A stretch of 64,000 nucleotides of DNA from Vandiemenella viatica (taxonomy: Eukaryota > Arthropoda > Insecta > Orthoptera > Morabidae): positions 226,236,739 to 226,300,738 of the forward strand of contig CM061919.1 of the NCBI GenBank assembly GCA_031002005.1. The letters run 5' to 3'. Numbering within the stretch: position 1 is the first letter of the stretch; each line of letters opens with the position of its first letter. Under the pieces are notes generated by a model. That model ran no database searches, was not told the DNA's origin, and saw only the letters and a program-made list of their open reading frames with translations. Of the stretch, positions 10,440-22,734 are shown one piece after another. Both the position numbers and the translations under genes were made by a program.

Positions 10440-11035
10440 TTAACATGACACTTTGTTGTCCACAAGTTCTTGTTGGCCAAGAATGCCAAGGTGAAGAGTG
10501 ACAACCGTTTACACCCAAATGTCTAACTGTGAGAGAGATCGGAGAATTGGCGTGTTTTAAAAGGGTGCTTCATATCGTGAAATCTCTAGAAGAATTGACC
10601 GTAGTGCAATGTCTTATACAGATTTGTTTTACACAGTGATAATCGACTACATGTTCGCAGGCATATCAGAGAAACGGCTTACCTTATATGATTTCCCTAC
10701 ATGTAATACCCTACATGTTCACCATCCAAACCTCGCCTTCCAACAAGATAATTCCTGTCCTCATACTATTGCCATTACAACACAAGCCGTTCTAGGGTTT
10801 ATGATCACAATTTTGACAGCACGGTCCCCAGATTAGTCCGCAAAAGAGCATGTCTGAGCTGCCAGGAGTACACACATTAGATCACATGCTCACCTAGCAC
10901 AAACTGTGCAACAACTGACTGCAAAAGACATGCAGGCGTAGAGAGACATACTCCAAGATGTCCGAACACTTATTGGTTCAATACTGGCAAGGATCTACTG
11001 ATGTATTGGTGTTCAAGGTGGGTGTATTTCTGACA
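10440..11035 (+). pseudogene. Tc1-like transposase relic, internally deleted
   Basis: At about 10525-10610 the frame reads a helix-turn-helix start (ERSENWRVLK/GASYREISRRIDRSAMS-like, with breaks), as in Tc1 N-termini. From 10720 it jumps to the catalytic C-terminal half: LAFQQDNSCPHT, ARSPD, then EHV near 10850 and a C-terminal RTLIGSILARI-like stretch. The DNA-binding and DDE parts are adjacent because the middle is deleted; stops interrupt both. No terminal repeats were identified. Confidence 0.6.
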
Positions 11036-13660
11036 ACTGTTTCTAAAGGTAATAATCCCCTGATCCATTTCAATTTGTTAAATTTCTTCCGAGTATGCCC
11101 CTGGATATATCTTCCAAGTTTCCTAAAATTCTACTATTCTTTTATGTGTGTTGAGTTTTTAATTTCCTCCAGTGTAACTATGGAGCGACCAAAAGATAAA
11201 TTTTAAGAAAGTCGAAAGTTACCCAATCATTTGTTATTGAAATGTTAACACAGGCTGTTTTAAATGCCTTCGCGGCCTTGATATTTGCAGGACCAAGGGA
11301 TATCGAGAGGAAAGTTAACAGACCCAGATGAGGTAACATCGGTGCATACCCAGGATCCGTATCACACAAATCGTGAGACACTGGGAGATACAGTATAGTC
11401 AGAGAAGCAATTTTCTACTTTAAATTCCTTCATAAAAATAGAAGAATAAATATAATATAAAAACTATGTAATTTAAAAAAAATGGATCAGATAATATAAG
11501 AACATGGCTTCGCGATATATGCCGTCTTAATATGAAGTACTTAACAAGTGAAGTATTTTACTACCCGCCTAAGACATACAAAGCTACACACTCCTAAATA
11601 TGACATTGTATGTATCGAAGACCATCTCCACGTGTAAATTTTAGATTTCTAGAGCCGCTCTGTAGCGTATAAATAAAAATGTTGTAAACGGCTCCAATGT
11701 TCGTTCAGTTTATGATTAAAGCTAAATTTTGTTGAGAAACAGAAAATCGACATCCCTGTCAATTCTTTAAATCGGATAACGCGAAATGTACTAAATTTAT
11801 CCAACACGAATCCTTCAGATAATAAATTAAAAAAATACTAGAAAATACTTCAAGGGCACATGTGAATCTTAGCATGAAAACTAATGGAATTCTAAATAAG
11901 CAAAACAATTTAAAAAAAAATGAATTTCATGCCACGCTTAAAATGTCTGAGTTTAATTGATGACCGGGCAATGGTAGTGGAAGCCTAGACTAAGCGTATT
12001 ACATTAGAATTGGTGTAATACACCCTCCGCCACCCAATTTTAGTGAATCGCGGAGTAATAATAATACGCTAGTTTGATTTTTTTTTATTTTCAAAGGAAA
12101 CTAAAACATTATTGTTCAAATAATTTCGAGTATTTACAATTTAAGTCTAATTACCATGATTTTAGCAAATTTTAGATATATATAACTTTAATTTTAAAAC
12201 TTCCTCGCTTTATACAAGAAAACTTACATTATATACATCGTCGCTTCTAATAAACAAAACAACAGTGACGGATGGCAAGCACAACGATCTCCTGTGTTTG
12301 TTGGAGATACAGAGCAATGCTTTCTTTGTAAGTGCGCGGTGTTGCCAGTAATTATATTTTATTGTAATGAAAGAGCCCCTGGATCGCATTTGAAAAAGCG
12401 CTACATCAACTTAAAAACAAATATTCAAAACAATAAAAGTAGAAGTGTTTCGAAATCAAAAGATAAAAGAAGTCTTTTTTTTATGTATCACACTAATTTC
12501 AATTACCATTTTCGAAATGGGCGTGTCACCCCTAAACGGGTGGTACCTGAGGCGGACAGCCCCCACCCCCTAGCTACGCCATTGCTCTCTCTCAAATTCC
12601 AAGCACTTTCCCAGCAATTGTGGAGCGTTTGATGAATACAATTTCATCCTGGATAGCCTTGCTTACAATATTTACTTGAAACAATGTATTATATATAATA
12701 CCGCGTCACCATTGTAACTATGAACTCAAATGGTCCTTCATCTGGCTCAGGGACAAGGTTTCTGTTGCTGCAAGTGAAAAATGCATTCCCAGAAGGGCGA
12801 CTACGAACTGAAGAATAGTAATAACGAACATCGGGGAGGCTAGAAGCTCTATTCTTTGAACGGGTTTCGCAAATTTCTTTTGGCGATAGTTTTTCGAAAC
12901 TCTTGACTACCACTTCCCATAGCTTTGTTGATCGAGAAACCGAAAAAACATTCATTAATGAAATCCGGCCAAGGAAATCGGTCTAGTTGATATTCAAAAT
13001 TCTGCTTTGGACACCTCTGTTTCCTCCTGTCATATCTTTGGCCTCGACAATCGTTCATATCCAAATCGAACTTTTGCAAAATATCATTAATATACAGGCC
13101 GGTAACGTAAGCTCCCTGGTTCGAAGAGTCATTTACCGGCTAGTAAGAAATGAAGCACACACGCACTTCGTCTTCATTAGAATCAACAAAAGTAGTGTTA
13201 AGGATAATTGTTCGACGTGACTGACAACAGGAGTTCAATTCAGTATTATGGAAAGTATATAGATCACTTATCCATAGTCAAAATATTATTAAGTACTTCA
13301 TACGTTCTGAACACATTTTCCAAAATAATAGACATTCGTCTCCTTATTAGCAATACGACGGAGTTGCTCCATAGTCACAGTGTCATATTTTCCTTGCAGT
13401 TGCAATATATCCGGTTAGTTACCATTATTAGAAGTATTTAGTCTATCAGATCCAAAGCTTCCGCTGAACAAGAAAGTATTACGTATTAAAAAGAAAATTT
13501 TTGTCATCACTCATTCGAGAATAGCAACCAACCGTAATTTTTCGTCTTCAATCCGTATTTATAAATGCTTGTCTATTACACTAAAGTTCTTTAGTCGAAT
13601 CGACGCTTCTATCCGATTCATCATGATGTGCTGGCGATTTGAAGAAGTTTCGTGAGATTT

Positions 13661-14283
13661 TAGACACTCTGATAAGTAGCTCCAGTCATCAAATTCTTCT
13701 TTTCCCCAATGAGAGTGTGACCTTCTATTGCATAAACAAGAGAAAAAGCAATATACTTTATATGCAGATTTAGAGTAAACAAGCCATCTTCTTTTATAAG
13801 TTTCTTCATTTGATAATTCTCTTTAAAAACATGTGTTTGAAAAATGATGTCCATGATTTTTTCTTGGATTTTTTTGTTTCTCGAACAATTATTTCATCTC
13901 TGACTGCAGAGTTAATGAGCGACCACAGTAGTGTTCTATTAAGACAGCTAGGATTTTAACCGTTATTTGGTGACGTCACAGGGAAGGTGGTGGGAGTGTG
14001 TGCCAGGATCCGGACCGTGGCTCGTGGTGTACAGCCCGTGACCTCAATCCATGTGTGACGTCACAGCCGGACAGCGGAAATCATTGGCCCAATTCAGCAG
14101 GAGTATAACGGATCATCGGACGATTCCGTATTGCTCGTTAATTAGCATACACCTTCTTTAACATTAAGGACGTTACAGGCGCCGGGCATCCAAGTATGAC
14201 GCGTCATATTATTTTCATCGCCAAAGAATACATATTACATATGGTAATCACACAATTCTATTGACTGCTAAGTTATATGAACC
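13661..14283. other. No gene seen
   Basis: This stretch may contain the decayed N-terminal part of the hAT transposase to its left, but no motif was recognised. Two TGTGACGTCACAG-like palindromic sites occur at about 13972 and 14055, near a GC-richer block (13975-14090). Confidence 0.3.
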
Positions 14284-15063
14284 TAATTTTTTTACTGTAT
14301 GTATTTATTTTAATTAACAATCCTAACAGTAGTCAGCACCGAGCGTGGTAGGAGAGCTTTCGGGAGGACATGGGTTCGAATGTACATCAGATCATCATGG
14401 TTTCCTGAAATCACTCCAAGAAAAAGCTTGATTTGCTGGAAATACTAGAATTTTGGAGTGAACTTGGGGGTATATTGTTTCTCTCGAAAACTGTCTCTTG
14501 GAATTAATGTTAATGCGTGATAATTTTCCAGGCTCTTTTATTTTATACACATGCAATTTGTATTATTCCACCAAGTATGGGTATAGAATATTATAATCAT
14601 ACACCAATGCATTAACATTCGTTATATTAGTTACTATATGGGGGAAATATTAGAACACATCTCTATCTAATTTTTTACTGTATGTATGTATTTTAATTAA
14701 CAATCCTAACAGTAGTCAGCACCAAGCGTGGTGGGTGATTTTTCGGGAGGAGATGGGTTCAAATGTACGTCAGGCCATCATGATTTCGGTTTTCCATGGT
14801 TTCCTGAAATCACTCCAAGAAATAGCTTGATATGCTGGAAATACTAGAATTTTGGAGTTAACTTGGGTATATTGCTTCTCTCGAAAACTGTCTCTTGGAA
14901 TTAATGTGAATAGGTGATAATTTTCCAGACTCTTTTATTTTATACACATGCAATTTGCATTATTCCACCAAGTATGCGTACAGAATATTATAATCATACA
15001 CCAATGCATTCACATTCGTTATATTAGTTACTATGTGGGGGAATATTAGAACATAGCTCTATC
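14284..15063 (+). repeat. Tandem duplication, about 384-bp unit, SINE-like segment in each
   Basis: Two direct copies, 14284-14667 and 14668-15063, are highly similar end to end. Both begin TAATTTTTTTACTGTATG, contain CAGTAGTCAGCACC(G/A)AGCGTGGT and GAGGA(C/G)ATGGGTTC(G/A)AATGTAC, and end GAACA(C/T)(A/A)(G/T)CTCTATCTAA-like. The GAGCGTGGT and GGTTCGAATG portions resemble the head and B-box of SINE-A, so the unit carries an old SINE piece. Unit 2 contains a small internal duplication around TTTCGGTTTTCCATGG. Confidence 0.85.
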
Positions 15064-15483
15064 TAATTCTTTGTTTGACACTGTTTTCATGTGAATTCAT
15101 TCACAGACAAAGGTATGGAAAAACAACCGCATTTCGAGTTCTGGAACATGATACATACTTTAACTTTATGAATTTTCTAGAGCTGAACAGCAGATCGGTA
15201 GATAACATGTTCTGACATTTGGAGCAGGAACAGCACTAGCAGAACACAAAAAATTGTTCTCATTGGGCAATAACCATGCGACATAGACTCATTTGACATA
15301 GATTGCGACGTTTCTCTCAAGTGATCCTGAGACAACGAATACTGTATTGTCGAACAGCGTGATACAAGTCTTAAAATCCGGTAAAAAATGTGTATGACGC
15401 ATAAGAGCCTACACCAGCTCGAAGGCTAGAAAAACCAGTTTCTCGACGACGCCCCATCTTATTTCAAGTTTACAGTACCACAT

Positions 15484-15545
15484 ATGCCCACCCGGCCATC
15501 CTGATTTCGGTTTTCCCCGGCTTCCTGAAATTACTCCAGGCGAAT
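15484..15545 (+). repeat. SINE-A fragment
   Basis: CCCGGCCATCCTGATTTCGG, then TTTTCC and CCTGAAATTACTCCAGGCGAA, resembles the SINE-A body (CCATCCAGATTTGGGTTTTCC, AAATCACTCCAGGCAAA). Flanking sequence to 15700 loosely resembles the 384-bp duplicated unit. Confidence 0.45.
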
Positions 15546-16077
15546 ACAGGGAAAGAGTCCTTTAAAACTAATTCTGTATTTGACGATGTGTCATGTGAGA
15601 AGCAGGACGACATGAATCTCAAACACATTTACACCCGACAGAGTTTAAATATCTATGTGGAAGTGAAAATCTTCCAGGTTTTATTTTGTACACATGCAAC
15701 AAACATAATTTCTTGATAAATGATACAGATTTATTGAAATTTTAAAATACATTTTATTGCATAATAATACATCACTCAACACTTATGGTTTCATTCCATG
15801 TGTGTCATAGGCCTCTCTTGCCTTCACGTACTGCCCCCCCCTTTTTTACCTAATTCTTCACTTAATATCCATTTATTGCCTTACACTTTTTGAAATTCCA
15901 TGCGAAACTATATATACCTTTAGACGTTGTTAATGTTTATAAGATGGGAATTTTTTTATATGGGAGGCATATATACATTACTGTTAATAACACAGACGTG
16001 CAATTTACGGTGGTATCTCAAACTCGAATGGCCCGAGGGGGGAAAGAATTCATATAAACATCAAATCTTAGCATCTC

Positions 16078-16300
16078 GACTATGGCTCAGCGGGTAAGGC
16101 GTCTGACCTGAGATAGATAGTTCCTCCGTTCGAATCCCTGTCTGGGTGGTGATTTTCATAAGCCCTTAACCCAACTTCACCTCTGGCACAGATTACTGTG
16201 TAATGTAAAGTACACCAGAATGCTTCTATGGGGTCGGATTCTACGTTAAACTGTAGGTCTCTTCTAAGGATAACAACTCTAGTTGTGTATACTTTGAAAA
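16078..16300 (+). repeat. SINE-B (tRNA-derived SINE)
   Basis: The tRNA-like head GGCTCAGCGGGTAAGGCGTC matches a pol III A box and CGTTCGAATCCCTG matches a B box. They are followed by a family-specific body: AACTTCACCTCTGGCACAG and ATTCTACGTTAAACTGTAGG. Other copies: 21300-21505 and 27590-27805 (minus), 22735-22915 (plus), and fragments at 9525 and 51125. It is not a functional tRNA gene: no acceptor stem closes. Confidence 0.75.
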
Positions 16301-16919
16301 GCAAAGATTCAAGACAAACGAAGGTCTAATGTGACCTAACCAAGCATTCATACTGGATTGATGGGGTGCAAGCAGTCAGTCAGTCAGATGAAAAATTTTA
16401 ATATCATGCTCGTTTCTTGTCTCTGAGCATAACATATTGATACATGCATAAAAAACACACCCGCACTCATGAATAGGTAAGTTTAAAAAATAATTTGAGC
16501 AGGTATAAGGCAAATGCATGTAGGTGCGGACAGTACATACAGCAAACAGCGTAAACAATACCTGATAATGAGGTGTACACCCTTTTTCTATAGTTTCATT
16601 AACCCTGAACCAGAAAAAGTAATCCATCACTAACAGCTACCCCCCAGGTACCAAAACTATTCACATTAGCATCGCCTCGCCTCTCACACTTCTCAGCCAT
16701 CTAGTAGCATGTACACAAGTACGAAACTGTTCACATCATCTCATATCACCCACATAACAACAAGCAATCCAGTAACTTGTGTCCCTAGTACCACAAAAGC
16801 ATTAGTAGATCCAAGAGCCTTTCTTAACTCATGCTGCAATGTCGTACTTTGGATGCTCACTCACAGCTGGATATGTCACAAAACACACACACACAAATTA
16901 GTGGTGGAAATGAAATACA
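16301..16919. other. No gene seen before the gap
   Basis: No coding, RNA or repeat signal was recognised. A short (CA)n run lies near 16885. Confidence 0.4.
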
Positions 16920-17919
16920 NNNNNNNNNNNNNNNNNNNNNNNNNNNNNNNNNNNNNNNNNNNNNNNNNNNNNNNNNNNNNNNNNNNNNNNNNNNNNNNNN
17001 NNNNNNNNNNNNNNNNNNNNNNNNNNNNNNNNNNNNNNNNNNNNNNNNNNNNNNNNNNNNNNNNNNNNNNNNNNNNNNNNNNNNNNNNNNNNNNNNNNNN
17101 NNNNNNNNNNNNNNNNNNNNNNNNNNNNNNNNNNNNNNNNNNNNNNNNNNNNNNNNNNNNNNNNNNNNNNNNNNNNNNNNNNNNNNNNNNNNNNNNNNNN
17201 NNNNNNNNNNNNNNNNNNNNNNNNNNNNNNNNNNNNNNNNNNNNNNNNNNNNNNNNNNNNNNNNNNNNNNNNNNNNNNNNNNNNNNNNNNNNNNNNNNNN
17301 NNNNNNNNNNNNNNNNNNNNNNNNNNNNNNNNNNNNNNNNNNNNNNNNNNNNNNNNNNNNNNNNNNNNNNNNNNNNNNNNNNNNNNNNNNNNNNNNNNNN
17401 NNNNNNNNNNNNNNNNNNNNNNNNNNNNNNNNNNNNNNNNNNNNNNNNNNNNNNNNNNNNNNNNNNNNNNNNNNNNNNNNNNNNNNNNNNNNNNNNNNNN
17501 NNNNNNNNNNNNNNNNNNNNNNNNNNNNNNNNNNNNNNNNNNNNNNNNNNNNNNNNNNNNNNNNNNNNNNNNNNNNNNNNNNNNNNNNNNNNNNNNNNNN
17601 NNNNNNNNNNNNNNNNNNNNNNNNNNNNNNNNNNNNNNNNNNNNNNNNNNNNNNNNNNNNNNNNNNNNNNNNNNNNNNNNNNNNNNNNNNNNNNNNNNNN
17701 NNNNNNNNNNNNNNNNNNNNNNNNNNNNNNNNNNNNNNNNNNNNNNNNNNNNNNNNNNNNNNNNNNNNNNNNNNNNNNNNNNNNNNNNNNNNNNNNNNNN
17801 NNNNNNNNNNNNNNNNNNNNNNNNNNNNNNNNNNNNNNNNNNNNNNNNNNNNNNNNNNNNNNNNNNNNNNNNNNNNNNNNNNNNNNNNNNNNNNNNNNNN
17901 NNNNNNNNNNNNNNNNNNN
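16920..17919. other. Assembly gap, exactly 1000 N
   Basis: An uninterrupted run of 1000 unknown bases, a conventional scaffold gap whose true size is unknown. Apparent open frames across it are artefacts. The RTE element starts immediately to its right, so its 5' end may lie in the gap. Confidence 0.99.
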
Positions 17920-20900
17920 TTGTAATGTCCACCCTCCTTCACGTGGTGCACCCTGTTTGCACGGACGAGGCTATGGCGACTGAAGATTCCCGGTATGAGG
18001 AGTCACCCACTGCTTGCCAACGGCCTCAGAAAGGAGGGCGGAAGAGCGGGGAGCGGTTCAGGGCACCCTCTTGCCCTTGGGGTTGGAAACGGCCCCTAAA
18101 GGCGGATGAATCAGAAATGATCAACGGCATGGGGATGCAGAAGGCAACGGGAAACCACTGCATTAAAGACCCAAAGGGTATCCCGAGGACATGTAATCCT
18201 CTCAAATTACATATATCATGATGGCTTCTTCCTGGGTAAAATATTCCGGAGGTAAAATAGTCCCCCAATCGGATCTCCGGGTGGGGACTGCTCAGGGAGG
18301 AGTCATCAGAAAGGATAGAAACATTCTACGAGTCGGAGCGTGGAATGTTAGAAGTCTGAATAGGGCAGGTAGGTTAGAAAACTTAAAAAGGGAGATGGAA
18401 CAACTTAAGTTAGATGTTGTTGGGATTAGTGAGATTAAATGGAAGGACGCACAGGATTTCTGGTCTGGGGAACACAGGATAATTAGCACACAAGCTCTCA
18501 ATGGAGTCACTGGTGTAGGATTTGTAATGAACAAGAAAGTAGGGAAACGGGTTGAGTTATTATGAACAATTTAGTGACAGGATTATTTTGATGAGGTTAG
18601 AAACTAAGCCCGTCCCAACCACATTAGTACAAGTATATATGCCAACGTCACAGGAAGATGACGAAGAAATAGAAAAAATATACGCTGAAATTGAAGAATT
18701 AATCCAATATGTGAAAGGGGATGAAATCTAATAATCATGGGTGATTGGAATGCAATAGTGGGAGAAGGAAAAGAGGGGAATACTGTAGGAAGTTTTGGTC
18801 TAGGAGAAAGAAATGAGCGAGGAAGCAGGTTGCTAGAATTTTGTGAAAGATATAAGCTAGTAGTGGCGAACACACTGTTTAAGAACCATGCAAGAAGAAT
18901 ATACACCTGTAAACGTCCTGGGGATACAGGCAGATATCAGCTAGATTATATCATGGTCAAACAGAGATTCAGGAATCAAGTTCTAGACTGTAAAGCGTAC
19001 TCAGGAGCAGACATAGACTCGGACTATAATTTGATAGTAATGAAGTGCAGGCTGAAATTCAAGCGAATAAGAAAGCAGTATAAGCAGAACAGACTGGAAG
19101 TGAATAAACTGAAACAATCTAGCACAAGAGAAAATTTTGCAGAAATGGTAGACTTAGGTCTAAGAATTAACTGTGAAAGGAGCTCAACCGAGGACGAATG
19201 GAATGCATTAAAGACCGAAATAATGAAAGCTGGCAAAGAAACCTTAGGCTTTAGGGAACAAGCTGCCCGAAAACCTTGGATCACAGAAGAAATTTTGCAG
19301 CTGATGGATCAGAGAAGAAGGTACAAACATGCTCAGGATGAAATAGGAAGAGAGCAGTACAAGCAATTTAGAAATCAAATAAATAGGAAATACAAAATAG
19401 CAAAAGAAAAATGGCTACAAGAAAAGTGTGAAGAAGTAGAAAAGGAAATGGTCATAGGAAAAGTAGATGTTGCATATAGAAAGATCAAACAGAATTTTGG
19501 AGAAATGAAGAAAAGAGGTATGAACATTAAAACTGCCGATGGGAAACCTCTTTTAAGGTCAGAAGATAGAGCTAACCGATGGAAGGAATACATTGAGAAA
19601 ACTGTATGATGGGACGACTTGAACAATAGTGTATTGGAAAAGTAAGGCGAGGTCGACATTGATGACTTAGGAGATCCTGTTTTGAGGACAGAATTTAATA
19701 AAGCTCTGAATGACTTGAAAGCAAATAAGACAGTTGGAATTGATGAGATCCCTGCAGAACTTCTTAAATCTCTAGGAGAGGAAGTAATCGAAAGATTATT
19801 CAAGCTGATATCAAAAAGTTATGAAACAGGAGAAATTCCAACTGATTTTAATAAAAAATATCATCTTCACACTTCCAAAGAAAGCTCAAGCTGACAAATG
19901 TGAGAATTATCGCACCATTAGTCTAACAACACATGCTCCAAAATTATTGACCAGAATAATATACAGAAGTATGGAAAGGGTAGTAGAAGAGATAGTAGGT
20001 GAAGATCAGTTTGGGTTTAGGAAAAATCGCGGTACAAGGGAAGCAATTCTGTCTTTAAGATTAATACTTCAAGGGCGGATCAAGAAAAACAAAGATACTT
20101 TTATGGCATTTGTTGATTTAGAAAAAGCTTTTGATAATGTTAGGTGGGACAAGATGTTCAAAATTTTAAAGAAGTCAGGTCTAAAGTATCGAGAGAGAAG
20201 AATACTCTATAAACTATATAAAAATCAAGTGGCTGTAATAAAAGTAGAGAATCACGAGAGACATGCATCGGTTAAAAAGGGTGTGAGACAAGGTTGTAGT
20301 CTATCCCCGTTAATATTCAACTTGTATGTAGAAGAAGCAATGAAGAAAAGTCAAAGAAAAATTTCCATGTGGCATAAGTTTTCAGGGAGAAAAAATCAGT
20401 ATGCTACGATTTGCTGATGACATTGTCTTGTTAGCAGAGAGGTCTGAGGATATTGAGAAGTTATTGAATGGCATGAACAAAATACTGAAGAAGATTTTGG
20501 ACTGAATATAAATCGAAGTAAGACAAAAGTGATGAAATGTAGCAGAAATGATACCAATAGTAGCAGATTAAATATAAAAATAGGATCTGATGCAATAGGA
20601 GAAGTGAGTGAGTTCTGTTACTTGGGAAGCAAAATTACAACCGATGGCCGAAGCAGGAATGATGTTAAAAGCAGAATAGCACTAGCAAAAAGAGCCTTCA
20701 TGAAAAAGAGAAACCTTTTAGTTTCAAATATTGATCTAGGAATTAGAAAGAACTTCTTAAAACTCTATGTGTGGAGCACAGCACTATACGGTAGCGAAAC
20801 ATGGACTTTAGGAATACCGGAAAGAAAGAAACTTGAAGCATTTGAAATGTGGTGCTACAGAAGAATGCTGAAAATTAGGTGGACAAACAAAGTAAGAAAT

Positions 20901-21220
20901 GAACGAGTTTTGTAAATGATGGGTGAAAAAAGAAGTTTATGGAAGAAGCTTACAGGAAGAAGAGACAGGCTGGTAGGTCATATTTTGAGACATGCTGGAT
21001 TGGTTAATTTTTTAGTGGAGGGAACAGTTGAATGTAAGAACTGTAGAGGTAGACAGAGATTAGAATATATGAAGCAGATAATTGAGGACGTGGGTTGTAA
21101 GGGTTATGTAGAAATGAAGAGGTTAGCACAGGATAGGAAGGGATGGAGGATTGCATCAAACCAGTCTAAAGACTGACGACAACAAAAAAAAAAAAAAAAA
21201 TAATAATAATAAAAAAAAAA
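17920..21220 (+). pseudogene. RTE-type LINE: endonuclease plus reverse transcriptase, broken
   Basis: A 5' leader (17920-18330) precedes the endonuclease: RVGAWNVRSLNRAGRLENL and DVVGISEIKWKD (18335-18450), [11 protein letters not shown] (18737), and [11 protein letters not shown]. The SDH box reads SDYN at 19019-19030. Reverse transcriptase follows: NYRTISLTTHAPKLLTRII, DQFGFRKNRGTREAI, FVDLEKAFDNVRW, VRQGCSLSPLIFNLYVEEA, and FADDIVLL just after 20400. The C-terminus has the CRGRQRLEYMKQIIEDVG region, ending at 21176. At least four frameshifts break it (near 18565, 19610, 19850 and 20410). The tail is GACGACAAC plus A/T-rich repeats. A minus-strand 3' fragment of the same family is at 63104-63325. 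Confidence 0.9.
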
Positions 21221-21299
21221 TGGAACTGTTTGCCGGGAGGTTCCGAAGGATTGCTTGGTCGCCAAGTGACTGTTTTTCGATTCGCCGCTCAATGCGTGT

Positions 21300-21505
21300 T
21301 TTCTAACCAGGTAACAGTACCGGGTTAGGGAGCCTACAGCTTAACGTGGAATCCGAACCACAGAAGCATTCTGGCTTACTTCATATTACATTGCAAAGCT
21401 GTGGCAGAGATGAAGGTCGGTTTATTGGCCTTTGGAAGTCATAGATGAGACCGGAATTTCGATTTACAGTCAGACGGCTTAACCACTGAGCTACCAGACC
21501 GTTAT
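21300..21505 (-). repeat. SINE-B, minus strand
   Basis: The reverse complement shows the head with a GGTAGCTCAGTGGTTAAGCC-like A box, a B-box region degraded around GAAATTCCG, and the body with CTCTGCCACAG and ATTCCACGTTAAGCTGTAGG. It lies directly after the RTE A-rich tail. Confidence 0.65.
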
Positions 21506-21840
21506 ATTACGGATGGTAGGTCTACTATATTTTAATTCAACAGTTCTCACTTTCTGGGTGATGCTGTATGTAAAATAAGCAGTTGGGAAGACAAAGCAGG
21601 TAGGCTAGTTAGGCTAATGCCAACAAGCTAAGAGTTCAAGTAGGACATTAAATTTCAAGTACTTTTTTTGCAAATCATTACAATCATTGATAAGTTTATT
21701 GACAAGACTGCATATTAAGACAATTCATCTAAAGGTTTTCACAACAGAGCAATTAAACACCGATACGAAATAATGTCAAAGATCGAAGGACAGAGGTGTC
21801 TACCATGAAACAAATGAAACTCATAGATCGACCTGTTTAT

Positions 21841-22133
21841 CATGGGCGCCGGCAGGATTACTTTCAGAGAGGTGCATCTGTTTATATATATATATATATA
21901 TATATATAGATATATATATATTACATATAACACTCATTACTTATTAACTAAGGATACTGAATTTATTGACAAGGTGTTGAACAAATTTGGACAACAACTT
22001 AGGCGTCTTAAGTTATAATTCAAACAGTGAATTTAATAATAAAAATTTGTTTGTTTATATTTTTCTGTGTATTTTCTTTCATGGCAGGGGTGGTGCAAGT
22101 GCACCCTCTTGTGCCCCGCTCCCGACGCCCATG
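21841..22133. mobile_element. hAT MITE, CATGGGCGYCGG ends
   Basis: A 293-bp element with inverted ends CATGGGCGCCGG and CCGACGCCCATG-like. It is flanked by CTGTTTAT (21833-21840) and CTATTTAT (22134-22141), an 8-bp TSD with one mismatch. It holds a (TA)n microsatellite at about 21882-21920 and no coding sequence. Confidence 0.75.
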
Positions 22134-22141
22134 CTATTTAT

Positions 22142-22734
22142 CCTCTTCTTATCTAAACAACAACTAAGCATTGGAACGCTCTCAAGGCTGGATATCACTA
22201 CGCTATTGAGTATTACACCGACCTAACAATTGCGACAACTAAGTAGATTTATGGAAGTGATAAATAAATAAAGCAGAATCATTTGTCTCAATGGACGTAC
22301 AACCAAGAATGCTTGCGACAACAGCGCCAAAAAAATACTGTCGCGTGAAAACATTACTGCCGTTCTCTGTAGCGAAAGTATACATACCTGCGATATCGGT
22401 TCATTCAAATTACATAAGTATCAGACTCACAGTTCAGCTGTTAATAACTAACTATACAAATTCAGGCCGTAAAACGATTATCTGTGTACACACAAAATAT
22501 AATTACACATGGAATACCCGGAGTTGATCAGATAAGTAGAAATTCTTTATCAAAATCAAACATCTGATGTTAGCACGAAACAATAGCACTAGCTACAATT
22601 TACGATCAATAATAAATCATTAACTCAGTTTATATGTGTAGCGAAATTAATCAGTTTCATTTAAGGCTGTATTTTATTCGTTGCAGTATTATGTCATATG
22701 GATTACATATTTATTAGCAGAGTTAATGAGAGGT
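22142..22734. other. No gene seen
   Basis: Ordinary A/T-rich sequence between a MITE and a SINE-B; no motif recognised. Confidence 0.4.

Larger units (their letters stand above)
8512..12584. mobile_element. 4.07-kb hAT element inserted in the older hAT transposase
   Basis: The left end CAGTGCCGTAGCTAGCGTGG and the right end (inverted) CAATGGCGTAGCTAGGGGGT are inverted repeats. They are flanked by the 8-bp duplication CTCTCTCT (8504-8511, 12585-12592). That duplication is low-complexity, but the older transposase pseudogene resumes in register across it, which supports the boundaries. Near the left end the minus strand encodes a hAT C-terminal tail (8717-8836). The rest of the transposase is not recognisable. 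The interior holds a SINE-B piece near 9525-9720 and a Tc1 relic at 10440-11035, both probably later insertions. Confidence 0.75.
7960..13660 (-). pseudogene. ZMYM/DUF4371-type hAT transposase, decayed and split by another hAT
   Basis: Minus-strand coding remains lie on both sides of the element at 8512-12584. On the right side, 13190-12690 in order: FVDSNEDEVRVCFISY, a stop, GAYVTGLYINDILQKFDLD, MNDCRGQRYD, and LSPKEICETRSKNRASSL. These match the conserved order of DUF4371/ZMYM-type hAT proteins (NDCRGQGYDNA; LCETRWxxR). Reading continues to the insertion point. On the left side, from 8503 downward: FAMNVFRHIIGTTENAL, then further down IFPNV-TAHRILMTISL, equivalent to the FPNVxIAxRILLTIPV motif of the hAT dimerisation region. 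Several stops and frame changes show it is dead. Limits are approximate and the N-terminus was not identified. Confidence 0.72.

Noticed and set aside
12294..12632. 112-codon plus-strand open frame
   Set aside because: It crosses the right end and TSD of the hAT element at 12584 and has no recognisable motif.
16078..16150. tRNA gene
   Set aside because: A- and B-box words are present, but no closing acceptor stem was seen and the sequence continues into a repeated SINE-B body. The same holds for the heads at 22735, 25784, 37100 and elsewhere.
16709..17983. Long open frames on both strands across the gap
   Set aside because: They consist almost entirely of N; they are artefacts of the 1000-base gap.
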